From Paenibacillus glycinis (GTDB taxonomy: Bacteria; Bacillota; Bacilli; Paenibacillales; Paenibacillaceae): a stretch of 64,000 nucleotides of DNA. The DNA is taken from assembly GCF_009909185.1 (NCBI RefSeq), contig NZ_JAAAMV010000024.1, positions 161,341 through 225,340 of the forward strand, given 5' to 3'. Shown piece by piece: positions 53,301-61,363 of the stretch (its first letter is position 1; the number at the start of each line of letters is the position of its first letter). The notes under the pieces were generated by a model that saw only the letters and a list, made by a program, of their open reading frames with translations, was not told the DNA's origin and ran no database searches. Both the position numbers and the translations under genes were made by a program.

Positions 53301-56300
53301 TATACGGCAGGTGTCGCTGACACCGACTCCTTTGAAAAAAGCCTTTCAAAAGGCAACAAGTTCGAGACGGTTACCTTTAATCTGCGCAAACTGTTTGATG
53401 GAACCCAAGTCGTAACCGATACCAAAAATCTGCTCAATGCCATTAGCGATATGCAGTTTACCTTAACCGGAGTGACGGATGGCAGCCTGTATCTCGATAA
53501 AGTAATGGTTGGTACCACTGCCGCCATCAAGACAGATGCCGAGTTGACCGCTGCTAACCAGTCGTTTAATGCTGTGACAATGCGGGCGGATCTGTTAGCA
53601 ACCTTTGTCGCAGATACCAGCATATATACCGCAGCCTCATTGGTTGCTTACAATGCTGCAAAAACTGCCGCAGATGCCTTAATTCAAGCAAACAGCACCG
53701 ATATCGTAAAACTTGGTCAGGCTACTGATACTATCAATGCGGCGAAGAGCGCCTTGATTGTGAAACCGATCAGCAAAGAAGATTTACTCGCTGAGATAAA
53801 CAAAAAGCCAGCAGACTCCAGTCTGTACGTCACTGCTTTATGGGATGCTTACATGAATAAATGGAATGCAGCAAAATCGGTTTACGACAACAATAGTGCC
53901 ACGGACAACCAGATTTCCACCGCTTCAACGGAGTTGAAAGCTGCTTTTGACAATCTTGAATTATCATCTACTTTGCTGGAATTCGGCGATCCCGTTGTGG
54001 AACAGGGGGTAGTCTATACCAAATATAACGGCAATCCTTCTTCCGAACCCCAAACTTTCGTTGAAGCGTATGAAGAAGATACGGTTGGGCGGATTGCTGC
54101 TCAAAAATATTTGTATGCTACTTTGAGCGCCGACTCTCCTCTTAGAAGCGCCGAAGACGTGATTTTTACCATCCAATATTATGATGTCGGGACTCAGAAA
54201 CCTTTTTTAGAATTGGGTCAAAAATCAACCGGAAACGCTTATAATAACAGGCACTTTATCCAACTCTATAATACTGGCGATCTGGTAACGTTGAAAATAT
54301 ATGTTACCGATGCCCAGATGAGAAAGGCACAAAACGGCAATGCTGATTTTAGGATATTAGCTTCCGGCGGAGATTTTTACGTAAAAAGCATACAGGTGGA
54401 GAGTGGCAAGGAACCTCCAATTGACGAGACACTTCCGCCTGCATTTGCCGGCGAGACGCCTGGCAATAATATGATCGGAAAGACTTTTGCCGGGTATCAG
54501 ATGTGGTTTACTGCCAATGCGACCAATTCGGGATGGGTTCATTGGAACTCCGGATCAAGACCCGGAGTTGGCCAACTGAAGTTTGAAAATTGGCCGGATG
54601 TAAGAGAATATCCCGACAATGCGCTATTTCCTACGAATTTCGATAAGCTTGAAACCGGAGAACAAGCCAAGTTATTTACATCCAAAAATAAAGATGTAGT
54701 AGACTTGCATGTTTCTTGGTTACGTGATTATGGCATAGACGGGTTAGCTGTTCAGCGTTTTTTCAGTACAACCGAAGCGACCGAAAGCCCTATAAAAAAT
54801 AACATAAACATGGTTCAAGATGCAGCTGAAAAGTTTAACAAACTTTTTTATGTCATGTACGACTTGTCAGGATCAGGAAGCGGCGGAGAAACCATTATAG
54901 ATAGAATCAAGAAGGATTGGGTTTATAATATTGAACGAAAAGGTATTGTAAGCTCGACGAGTTATGCCTATGCAAAAGGTAAGCCGGTAGTTAGCTTATG
55001 GGGCCTTGCGGGAGACAACCCAGCCAGATATCCGAGTGCCGGCGTCGCGCTCACGCTTATTCATTGGTTCCAAGACAGAGGTTATTATGTTATCGGGGGG
55101 TTGCCTGATAATACATGGGCATCGGTAACAGACGATTATGCTGCGGTTTATCAGTCCCTTGATATGGCATCTCCTTGGACGGTAGGGCGGTTTAATGGGA
55201 CAGAGGAAGCTAAAGCCTGGTGGGAGGAAACGGACCAACGATTGGATCGGGAACTGGCTTATTGCCAGCAATACGGAATCGATTTCTTGCCCGTTATCTT
55301 CCCAGGGTTTGCGTGGTCGAATCTAAGAGCCGGGGTGAATTCGCCGCCGAATGAGATAGGCAGGGAAAGCGGGAATTTCATGTGGACGCAGGCGGCGCTT
55401 TTAAGAGAACATGGTCTTAGAACATCGTATATCGCCATGTTTGACGAGTATGATGAAGGTACGGCAATTATGAAAGGCGCCGAAGATTCCTATGAGATCC
55501 CGAAAGGTGAGCAGTATTTGTATACGCAAGCCTCGGAAGGCATATGGCTTTCTTCCGATTTTTATTTGCGGCTGACGGGAGCTATTGCCGACCTGAATAA
55601 ACGTGAAATCACGGAGGACGATCCTGTAAGCTATGAACTGCCGATTGAGGATTCGCTGGGTCCTGTTTATTGGCGGAACGGTTTTGAAAAACGCGTGGCC
55701 GCGGGTGGTCAACTAACCAACGTTGACGTAGGAATTTACAATCCCGATGATGAAAATAAGCGCGAAAATCCAAGCATTTTGAAGCGTCAGAATTCGGACC
55801 CCGCTTTAGACGCCTTTGCCATCGAGAAAGATACCGCTCATGGAGGCGTGTATTCGTTCCGATTTAGCGGTAAATCGGAAAACGGCTCCGACAATGCCCA
55901 GCTTTATGCGCGAATTGCGCCAACAAAAATAAACGTTCAACCTAATTTGGAGTTATCTTATTATATTCTTGCAGAAAACGAATTAGGCCGGCACGCTTTC
56001 ATTGATCTGTTGTTTAACGACGGTACGCATTTAAGCGACAAGGTCGGATTTACTGGGAAAAACGCAAAAGGCTCGGTAGGCGAATGGGATAAAGTTTCTT
56101 TTTATTTAGATTCTTCTTTTATCGGCAAGACGATAGTAGGGGTTATCGCTGCATACGATAACACGGCGGATGGCGCTTTTACGGCTTACATGGATGATAT
56201 AACGATTCAAACAGGAGCGCCAACAACGCCAGTACTTAGCGAAGCGATACTTGCGGTTGACGAGACTTCGCTTCTAGCAGGAACAACGTCATCAACGCAG

Positions 56301-57095
56301 GTATCGGGTACGCTGAACAATGCAGCGCCTGCTGATCTCGCCTCAGCCGCAATTACCTACGGCTCAAGCAATGAAACGGTTGCAACGGTAGATTTGCAGG
56401 GGCAGATAACCGCCGTAGCTGAAGGTACCGCTCAAATTACAGCTGCGGTTACTTTGAACGGAGTTACTGTGCAGACCAATGCTGTAACGATCACGGTTGC
56501 GAAGCCGTTGTCTTCAGGGGTTCCGGGCATGCCTGTACTCTCCTCCAACAACGCTTATGATACGGGATTGAGTGATGGGAACTACACGGTAACGATGAAT
56601 ATGTGGTGGGGCAATAACGGTACTTTATTTAAATTGTATGAAAATGGCACGCTCATCTCTGCACAAAGGTTGAAAGATACAGCTCCTGAGGCACAAATGG
56701 CCCAGGTTGATGTACATGGCAAAGCGAACGGGACTTATACGTATACAAGCGAGCTCATAAATTCTTTCGGTACGACAACGAGCAATCCGCTTATTGTCGC
56801 CATCTCGGACGCATCGCCGGGTAAACCGGTTCTTTCCCAAGATAATTGGGATGGAGACGGCACATTTAATATTGCGATGAACATGTGGTGGGGAACGAAT
56901 GCTACAGCATACCGTCTATATGAGAACGGTACGTTAATCGAAACGAAATCACTTCAAGCCGCGACGCCCGCTGCTCAAAGTACGGTGAGTGCAATTTTCG
57001 GACGTGGAGTCGGCACCTACGAGTACCGATGTGAATTGATCAATGCAAGCGGAGTAACCTCCAGTGACGTAGTAACAGTACGAGTAAATAAATAA
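50370..57095 (+). CDS. Giant secreted multidomain enzyme: SASA-type esterase plus GH71/GH99-like domain
   Basis: This is a 2241-residue exported protein. In order: signal peptide (1-36, ending ASASAA); two beta-sandwich modules (about 40-380); a sialate O-acetylesterase (SASA) domain at about 445-745, with catalytic Ser in LASGQSNMAL near 461 and His in GAIHPRTKEQVG; a beta-sandwich module (about 860-1045); two FIVAR-like helical modules (about 1050-1190); another sandwich; and a GH71/GH99-like barrel (about 1360-1775), starting GKTFAGYQMWF with DLHVSWLRDYGIDGLAVQRF. Then follow a carbohydrate-binding-like sandwich, a BIG_2 domain (about 1953-2045), and two modules with MNMWWG...LYENGTLI (2048-2240). 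No SLH or LPXTG anchor is seen. GH99-type enzymes act on alpha-mannan, fitting the GH38 neighbour. The ATG has AGGAGG 8 nt upstream. Confidence 0.85.
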   Translation: MNAKKLFALFMSIMLVLPITMIQTSASASAATAAKDIMDNHIVQKIFDKRELRSYTQTNPTRYGFGSGWINTIDLDVSSVAPANLALSLQLYVENNDNPGSINTLMKTINGSGRFEVSDNQIGGHYLMYNSKDLKRADGTEIQAGWNDVLLPLSAMGNTSSVDLAHIRFFRLEYWGFTVKPDTYTIRMKDVNIVDMSRPADPVVPVQYDTAPLVANIPFAKTFNITGGGSTGTPTASFAVQFSPIDASRHDIRKVKLVMDTEVENLTHPGNITVLSQTPGQIELTSSGHNDANELSFSVGSLNWQNGISSASIMLSTGGATGGTIDYSKINYMRFYMTNWPATFTDNLVVKISNVRLIDTTNDTILPTFFNDGMLFQQKKSMNIWGYADEGKNIKVEIFKGNETTALETKTAVSTASRRWDVSLSPRDGSYDSYKIVVSEGTTIIQSIKDVAIGELWLASGQSNMALNVGSAMTGALEVANANNHNIRFFLVPNYPAGQTGEQPIDPTQDIAGAYWGAGDKGTEVNKVSAAAYFMAKSLQAKLNVPVGVISDATGGTIIEAWLSRMAIEGDAGVKAALMKRGLYYDADWWPTDAGKMSSLYNQKIGPLAGTNIAGTIWYQGESNSNRSEIYDIELNLLKKSWSEAFGFANNSMPLIVAQVAPEQYDNGGLNPQHLGWLAEAMTKSYLANVDKNMTLFPIYDVPLTHVLNGTSPGAIHPRTKEQVGQRFADSAMSLVYGANDLKSNPIYKSMTVSGNTIDITFDNVGEGLKSYDGISLHGFSIAGADHVYVTANAEVTSTNTVKVWSNLVSNPKDVIYAFDNFNNNANLVGASKGNYYIPVSPFRTTAYEDNTNAPDPSVTYYTEQGWMYADKDEWAVDQNDTSINSYGFHPSWKSGAVGTTSAVTYGYSSTLKLEGASAMEVNYNDAAGKVIGISPIVSYDSLKFKPGNYNYLSVNVLNANESGAKLALQFASGGKTYTAGVADTDSFEKSLSKGNKFETVTFNLRKLFDGTQVVTDTKNLLNAISDMQFTLTGVTDGSLYLDKVMVGTTAAIKTDAELTAANQSFNAVTMRADLLATFVADTSIYTAASLVAYNAAKTAADALIQANSTDIVKLGQATDTINAAKSALIVKPISKEDLLAEINKKPADSSLYVTALWDAYMNKWNAAKSVYDNNSATDNQISTASTELKAAFDNLELSSTLLEFGDPVVEQGVVYTKYNGNPSSEPQTFVEAYEEDTVGRIAAQKYLYATLSADSPLRSAEDVIFTIQYYDVGTQKPFLELGQKSTGNAYNNRHFIQLYNTGDLVTLKIYVTDAQMRKAQNGNADFRILASGGDFYVKSIQVESGKEPPIDETLPPAFAGETPGNNMIGKTFAGYQMWFTANATNSGWVHWNSGSRPGVGQLKFENWPDVREYPDNALFPTNFDKLETGEQAKLFTSKNKDVVDLHVSWLRDYGIDGLAVQRFFSTTEATESPIKNNINMVQDAAEKFNKLFYVMYDLSGSGSGGETIIDRIKKDWVYNIERKGIVSSTSYAYAKGKPVVSLWGLAGDNPARYPSAGVALTLIHWFQDRGYYVIGGLPDNTWASVTDDYAAVYQSLDMASPWTVGRFNGTEEAKAWWEETDQRLDRELAYCQQYGIDFLPVIFPGFAWSNLRAGVNSPPNEIGRESGNFMWTQAALLREHGLRTSYIAMFDEYDEGTAIMKGAEDSYEIPKGEQYLYTQASEGIWLSSDFYLRLTGAIADLNKREITEDDPVSYELPIEDSLGPVYWRNGFEKRVAAGGQLTNVDVGIYNPDDENKRENPSILKRQNSDPALDAFAIEKDTAHGGVYSFRFSGKSENGSDNAQLYARIAPTKINVQPNLELSYYILAENELGRHAFIDLLFNDGTHLSDKVGFTGKNAKGSVGEWDKVSFYLDSSFIGKTIVGVIAAYDNTADGAFTAYMDDITIQTGAPTTPVLSEAILAVDETSLLAGTTSSTQVSGTLNNAAPADLASAAITYGSSNETVATVDLQGQITAVAEGTAQITAAVTLNGVTVQTNAVTITVAKPLSSGVPGMPVLSSNNAYDTGLSDGNYTVTMNMWWGNNGTLFKLYENGTLISAQRLKDTAPEAQMAQVDVHGKANGTYTYTSELINSFGTTTSNPLIVAISDASPGKPVLSQDNWDGDGTFNIAMNMWWGTNATAYRLYENGTLIETKSLQAATPAAQSTVSAIFGRGVGTYEYRCELINASGVTSSDVVTVRVNK

Positions 57096-57100
57096 TTGGA

Positions 57101-57143
57101 AGAGCCTTATGCATTCCTATCGGGATGCATAAGGCTCTTTTTC
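57101..57143 (+). terminator. Terminator of the giant enzyme gene
   Basis: A perfect 14-bp stem AGAGCCTTATGCAT / ATGCATAAGGCTCT with a 10-nt loop is followed by a T-run. Confidence 0.9.
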
Positions 57144-57184
57144 TTAGAACTGGAATTACATACTGCGAATAAGAACGCATGGAT

Positions 57185-57925
57185 TTACTTGATTAAAAGA
57201 TCTTTGAAGTTCTTCTTTTCCTCTTTTACTCTCGAAGGCAATTTGATGAATTTATTATAATTCACTTTATATCCAATTACTTCATAACTTTTGGCATTCA
57301 TAAAGATGGATGCTTCCCTTCCATCGCTTAATTGACAAATCACCTCGAATTGACCATAAACACTGGTTTTTTGAACCTTTACTGTCTTGTTGGAGAGCGA
57401 CTTACCATTTTTTTTGAGAAAGTCGGAGATCGCACTTTTCACCTTACTATCATCGGTTTTCACGTTCAACTTTTCATCATTATTGTAAAATGCAGTTACA
57501 TAAACGATTTCACGAGTTTCTTCATTAATGACAACCAGATTCCTCCCATGCAATGATTTGTTGGTAGGGGAGAATGTAATATTAATTACATTGGCAATAT
57601 GTTTTTTGGTGTTTTCCGTGTTCACCTTCCGATCTTCTTTGGAAACCTCCATTGCTTGCATGTCTTTGATTGCCTCTTTGGCTGAATATCTTGTGACTAC
57701 AGGATTTTTGAAAAAGGATGTCTCTTTGCCTATGAAATCTTTCAAAGCTTTCGAGGCCATTTGAGCAGCTTCTTTGTCGCTAATCGCTTTTTTAATTGTA
57801 GAATTCGAATTGCTTGCCTGACTGGTTCTTGGTGATACGGCTGCGTTTGCCGAGTTGGCCATCATTGATAGGTTACAGGCTAACGCCATTCCTAATGTAA
57901 TTGCAATGATTTGTCTTCTTCTCAT
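57185..57925 (-). CDS. Secreted protein of unknown function, possibly PepSY-like
   Basis: I do not recognise this 246-residue protein with certainty. It has a signal peptide (MRRRQIIAITLGMALACNLS, cleavage probably after ANA near 28), then a Ser/Asn-rich linker and two similar alpha/beta segments. In each, a helix with KEAAQMASKALKDF or SKVKSAISDFLKKNG is followed by strands such as LVVINEETREIVYVTAFYN and EASIFMNAKSYEVIGYKVNYN, the order seen in PepSY-like repeats. The tail is Lys-rich (KEEKKNFKDLLIK). AGGAGG lies before the ATG. It is more AT-rich than its neighbours and stands alone, convergent with the giant enzyme gene. Confidence 0.65.
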   Translation of the reverse strand: MRRRQIIAITLGMALACNLSMMANSANAAVSPRTSQASNSNSTIKKAISDKEAAQMASKALKDFIGKETSFFKNPVVTRYSAKEAIKDMQAMEVSKEDRKVNTENTKKHIANVINITFSPTNKSLHGRNLVVINEETREIVYVTAFYNNDEKLNVKTDDSKVKSAISDFLKKNGKSLSNKTVKVQKTSVYGQFEVICQLSDGREASIFMNAKSYEVIGYKVNYNKFIKLPSRVKEEKKNFKDLLIK

Positions 57926-58045
57926 GGTAGATCCTCCTAAATATTGTATTGGTACGAGTACCTACATAAATATAAATATCAGGTATCTCGTAAATACAGC
58001 CAACTTGTCTCGGTCTTGTAAATGTTTTCTTCTGTCGATCCGCAA

Positions 58046-58108
58046 TAAAAAACCCCGGTGCGACATTCTGCCAAAGGCTGGCGCCTAAATCAGCATGTCA
58101 CTCCGGGG
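58046..58108 (-). terminator. Terminator of the GNAT acetyltransferase gene
   Basis: On the minus strand CCCCGGAGTGACAT pairs with ATGTCGCACCGGGG around a loop of about 22 nt, followed by TTTTTT. Confidence 0.75.
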
Positions 58109-58109
58109 C

Positions 58110-58205
58110 AATCAACAAGGTGAATTCGAGCACACCTTCATTTTGGAGAACCAATCCAACTACATGTTCATTTCGGCTGCCCACCGCAACGAAGCGCAGC
58201 ACTAA
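58110..58205 (+). pseudogene. Relic of an ilvC 3' end
   Basis: Reading plus-strand frame 58110-58205 gives [20 protein letters not shown], then ISAAHRNEAQH and a stop. It matches residues 289-318 of the intact IlvC ([20 protein letters not shown], then [11 protein letters not shown]) with several substitutions. Only about 31 codons remain, with no start or upstream part. It ends in TAA where the true enzyme continues for 13 more residues. It lies between the GNAT gene and its terminator, on the opposite strand. Confidence 0.8.
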
Positions 58206-58233
58206 ATAAATAGCCGCCGAGGGATTTTTACGG

Positions 58234-59022
58234 CTATCCGAGATAAAGTCCAATCGTGACATCGTCGTGAAACCCGAGCGATTGATATACACTCCGTCCC
58301 ATCTTGCTCGATTGGAGCACGGCCAGCTGTCCGCCGGCGGCTTTTCCTTCGAGAACGGCATGCGCCGTGATTGCGCTTCCTATGCCTTTGCGCCGGAAGG
58401 CTTCCGATGTGGCGACATTGTAAATACCGATTGTCTCCCCGTCCTGAATCGCGGTCGCCGCTCCCGCGGGCAGGCCGTTCAGAAGACCGACGTAATGTTT
58501 GTATACGGCGCGTTCGCCGATCCCGGCCGCTTCGTTGGTTTGCATGAATACATCGCCTGCTTCCCCTTGCAGACCGAACGCGGGAAGCACGATTTCCTTA
58601 AACCAAGCGAACTCCGATTTCGTTCGAATTGGTTGGATGTCGAAGCCGGAGATATAGGGCGCATTATAAGTCCAATCGACAAGGGAAAGCGACATGCCGA
58701 AAAGGTTGCCGGCTTTTCGAAGCCCATTCTCTTCGAGAATCAAGGCCAGTTCATCGACAGCGGCTTCGTGCGACCAAGTAAGCCATGAGAACGGGGCTTT
58801 GCGTGACCGATAGCGGTCCGCGATTGCATTGATCTCAGTGCTGGCGTATTCAGATGACGCCTCTTCGAAGGCGATGACGCGGTTGAACAACGGATGAAGG
58901 AGATCGGATTCGTATCGTGTCGCCCGCGGTGTGCGATCGAAGCAGATTCGCGGACAAGCTATACTCATTTGCTCCAACGCATAGATCATGTTCTGTTTGA
59001 TCTCTTCAGGAATATTCGTCAT
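58234..59022 (-). CDS. GNAT family N-acetyltransferase
   Basis: This is a 262-residue protein. The C-terminal half carries the acetyl-CoA-binding core: LPAGAATAIQDGETIGIYNVATSEAFRRKGIGSAITAHAVLEGKAAG, with the pyrophosphate loop R-R-K-G-I-G-S-A near residue 205, then LQSSKMGRSVYQSLGF near the end. The N-terminal 120 residues are a poorly conserved, helix-rich extension. The start at 59022 (MTNIPEEIKQ) has GAGG 7 nt upstream. GNAT enzymes acetylate amines of small molecules or proteins; the substrate is not predictable. Confidence 0.87.
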   Translation of the reverse strand: MTNIPEEIKQNMIYALEQMSIACPRICFDRTPRATRYESDLLHPLFNRVIAFEEASSEYASTEINAIADRYRSRKAPFSWLTWSHEAAVDELALILEENGLRKAGNLFGMSLSLVDWTYNAPYISGFDIQPIRTKSEFAWFKEIVLPAFGLQGEAGDVFMQTNEAAGIGERAVYKHYVGLLNGLPAGAATAIQDGETIGIYNVATSEAFRRKGIGSAITAHAVLEGKAAGGQLAVLQSSKMGRSVYQSLGFHDDVTIGLYLG

Positions 59023-59374
59023 GATAAACCTCGCTTGCATGATGGATTTTCCCCATTTCAATTTCGGGTCTTTAATTATATCACCTATCCGCCGGTTAAA
59101 ATGATAAATATACTGATGGAAAAACCAAAATTATGGTATATGTCGAACGGGCAGACTGCTTGGTGCGTAGTGTTTCATTGTTGGGAAATCGAATGAATTC
59201 TCAAAGAATAAAAGAATTCTTTACTTGCTTTATATTAAAAATCTTATATCATCCGAGTCATTTCGTTATTTGTATGCCGGGCAAGAAGAGCGCTAAACTA
59301 TGAGATATCCGCCATTTATATTGAATAGTGGACCGCTTGCATCGATAAAACGTTTTTGGAGGTAAAAGTTGCTC
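59023..59374. other. Intergenic region between the GNAT and MBL genes
   Basis: No gene is seen. An inverted repeat GAATTCT...AGAATTC lies at about 59194-59219. A possible promoter for the MBL gene (TTGCTT, 16 nt, TATCAT) follows at about 59226-59253. Confidence 0.4.
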
Positions 59375-60049
59375 ATGAGTTTGTCCTATGAAGTCCATAC
59401 GCTGAAAGTGGCTTCTGGTGATTATATCAATTATTGCTACGTCATTATCGACAAAGCGACCCGATATGCCGCTATTGTAGATCCAGCTTGGGAATTAGAT
59501 AAAATACTAGATTTATTGAACGAGCTTCAAGTTGAGTTGAAAATGATACTGCTGACCCACTCTCATGATGATCATATGAACTTAGCGCTTGCCTTGGTTG
59601 AACAATTTATTGCTCAACCTTACATGTCGGAACTTGAAATTGATTTCTACCAATTCGAACTTCCATCATTAATCAGCTTTAAGGACTCCGAGCGGATTCA
59701 ACTCGGATCGACTATGATTCAATGTCTTATTACTCCAGGTCATACTTTTGGGAGCGCTTGTTTTTTATTGAGCCAAGATATTTTTACAGGTGACACGATC
59801 TTTTTCGAAGGTTGCGGAGGATGTTCCTACAAGGGTGGAAATCCGGAAAGCATGTTCGACAGCATACAAAGATTAAAAAAGCTCCTTTCGCCAAATATAC
59901 GCGTTTATCCGGGACATTCCTTCGGAGAATCGCCAGGGCGACCAATGAGTTTATTGTTAACGCATAACATTTATTTTCACCTCGATCGTTTGGATTTTGT
60001 CGAGTTTCGCATGCGTAAAAATCAAACCAACTTATATAGCTTTAAGTGA
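59375..60049 (+). CDS. MBL-fold metallo-hydrolase
   Basis: This is a 224-residue metallo-beta-lactamase-fold protein. The zinc motif THSHDDH is near residue 62. Other metal-ligand segments are TPGHTFGSACF near 120, FTGDTIFFEGCGG near 140 and VYPGHSFGES near 182. It resembles the glyoxalase-II-like proteins (PksB/BaeB type) found at the edges of Bacillus polyketide and peptide clusters, where their task is unclear (perhaps release of thioester-bound products). An in-frame TTG at 59369 is closer to GGAGG (59358-59362) and may be the real start. The Sfp-type gene follows on the same strand. Confidence 0.87.
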   Translation: MSLSYEVHTLKVASGDYINYCYVIIDKATRYAAIVDPAWELDKILDLLNELQVELKMILLTHSHDDHMNLALALVEQFIAQPYMSELEIDFYQFELPSLISFKDSERIQLGSTMIQCLITPGHTFGSACFLLSQDIFTGDTIFFEGCGGCSYKGGNPESMFDSIQRLKKLLSPNIRVYPGHSFGESPGRPMSLLLTHNIYFHLDRLDFVEFRMRKNQTNLYSFK

Positions 60050-60139
60050 GGCTTCCATGTAACCGCACGCAATGAACTCAAGGTATAAGTAAAATCAGGA
60101 GAAATTGTCGAATGAAGACCGACTAGGAGATCATTGGGA

Positions 60140-60847
60140 ATGAAGATATTTGCAGTAAAACGTGTAAGCCATGGTCATGTTCCATCCAAAGCATCATTGA
60201 TGAGCTTACTAACGGAAGAGAATCGCAACCGCGTCATAAGATTTCGTAACTGGGAGGACGCGGAAAGGGTTATCATAGCAGACTTAATGGTTCGATATTT
60301 GATTTCTCAAATACGTGGATGCAATATCAACGACATCGTGATCGAGAGAGATAGTTACGGTAAACCATTTCTTCAGAATATGGGGCAGCTTCACTTTAAT
60401 GTATCGCATTCCGGGAATTGGGTCGTATGTACCATAGACAGTCATGTAGTTGGCATTGATGTAGAACATATTCGTCCCATTGAAATGGAGGAGCTTGCGT
60501 GGCGTTTTTTTTCCAAAGAAGAATATCAAGATATGGTCCAAAAGCCACTGGAACGGCGGCTTGAATATTTCTACGATCTCTGGACATTAAAAGAGAGTTT
60601 CGTCAAAGCTGAAGGCAAAGGGCTGCTTATTCCGCTAAATCACTTTACGTTTAAAATTCAAGATAACCAGGTATCGGTAAAACATTCGAATGACGAGTAT
60701 AATCATCGCTATTTTTTTAAAAGGTACTTTATTGAAGACGACTATAGAATGTCGGTTTGCGGATGCACGCCGGATTTTCCAAGCGAAGTTCAGTATCTTG
60801 ATCGTTCTTTTTTATTTCAAGAAACTCAAAAACTTTTAATACAATGA
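60140..60847 (+). CDS. 4'-phosphopantetheinyl transferase, Sfp type
   Basis: This is a 235-residue protein. Conserved motifs are FNVSHSGNWVVC near residue 88, GIDVEHIRP near 106 (metal-binding Asp/Glu) and WTLKESFVKAEGKGL near 147. Sfp-type enzymes load the phosphopantetheine arm onto carrier domains of NRPS/PKS proteins, matching the NRPS gene that follows. AGGAG lies 10 nt before the ATG; a TTG at 60134 is too close. It ends before the terminator at 60932-60958. Confidence 0.94.
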   Translation: MKIFAVKRVSHGHVPSKASLMSLLTEENRNRVIRFRNWEDAERVIIADLMVRYLISQIRGCNINDIVIERDSYGKPFLQNMGQLHFNVSHSGNWVVCTIDSHVVGIDVEHIRPIEMEELAWRFFSKEEYQDMVQKPLERRLEYFYDLWTLKESFVKAEGKGLLIPLNHFTFKIQDNQVSVKHSNDEYNHRYFFKRYFIEDDYRMSVCGCTPDFPSEVQYLDRSFLFQETQKLLIQ

Positions 60848-60931
60848 GCAACGATGAATAACAGTTAATGTTGGCTTATGCATGCTGCCAGATCTGTATT
60901 GAATATATTGCCATCTAAATACCAATCACTT

Positions 60932-60958
60932 AAGACCAGCGCAGGCTGGTCTTTTTTT
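60932..60958 (+). terminator. Terminator after the Sfp-type gene
   Basis: A perfect 9-bp stem AAGACCAGC / GCTGGTCTT with a 4-nt loop is followed by a T-run. Confidence 0.9.
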
Positions 60959-61363
60959 GGTTATACCGACCTAATTCATAGCAGGTGGCGTACTGGAATG
61001 CTGGTAGCTCCCGGCATACTGTGAGTACCCTTTTCATAGGACCGTAGGCCTTATCGCAAGGGAGGTTTCCAGAATTACCGAAATGATCTTCTCTAGCCAC
61101 TTTCTGATTGATAAATATAATTATAAATAATGACGACTTTCATTATTTGCATTTATGGATTGTCTGCATTTACAATCATTCCGTGCACATTGTTCTGAAA
61201 TCGTGATGACACAATGTCGCTACAGTTGACAGAATTTTGGCTCTTATTGTCAAGGTTAGCTTTTTTACAAGCGAGTAGAGTGAGTGTTCAAATTGGATTG
61301 CGATCAAGTCATTTTTTTTAATATCGAATCAAATAACATCTTTATTTTGAGAGGGATTGGAAA
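60959..61363. other. Upstream region of the NRPS gene
   Basis: No gene is seen. The stretch holds paired inverted repeats: CACATTGT (about 61188) with ACAATGTC (about 61211), and TTGACA (61226-61231) with TGTCAA (61248-61253). These may be regulator sites. A GAGGG precedes the NRPS start at 61364. Confidence 0.4.

Noticed and set aside
58098..58361. An 87-codon minus-strand frame
   Set aside because: It runs across the ilvC relic and the end of the GNAT gene in the wrong frame and has no start signal.
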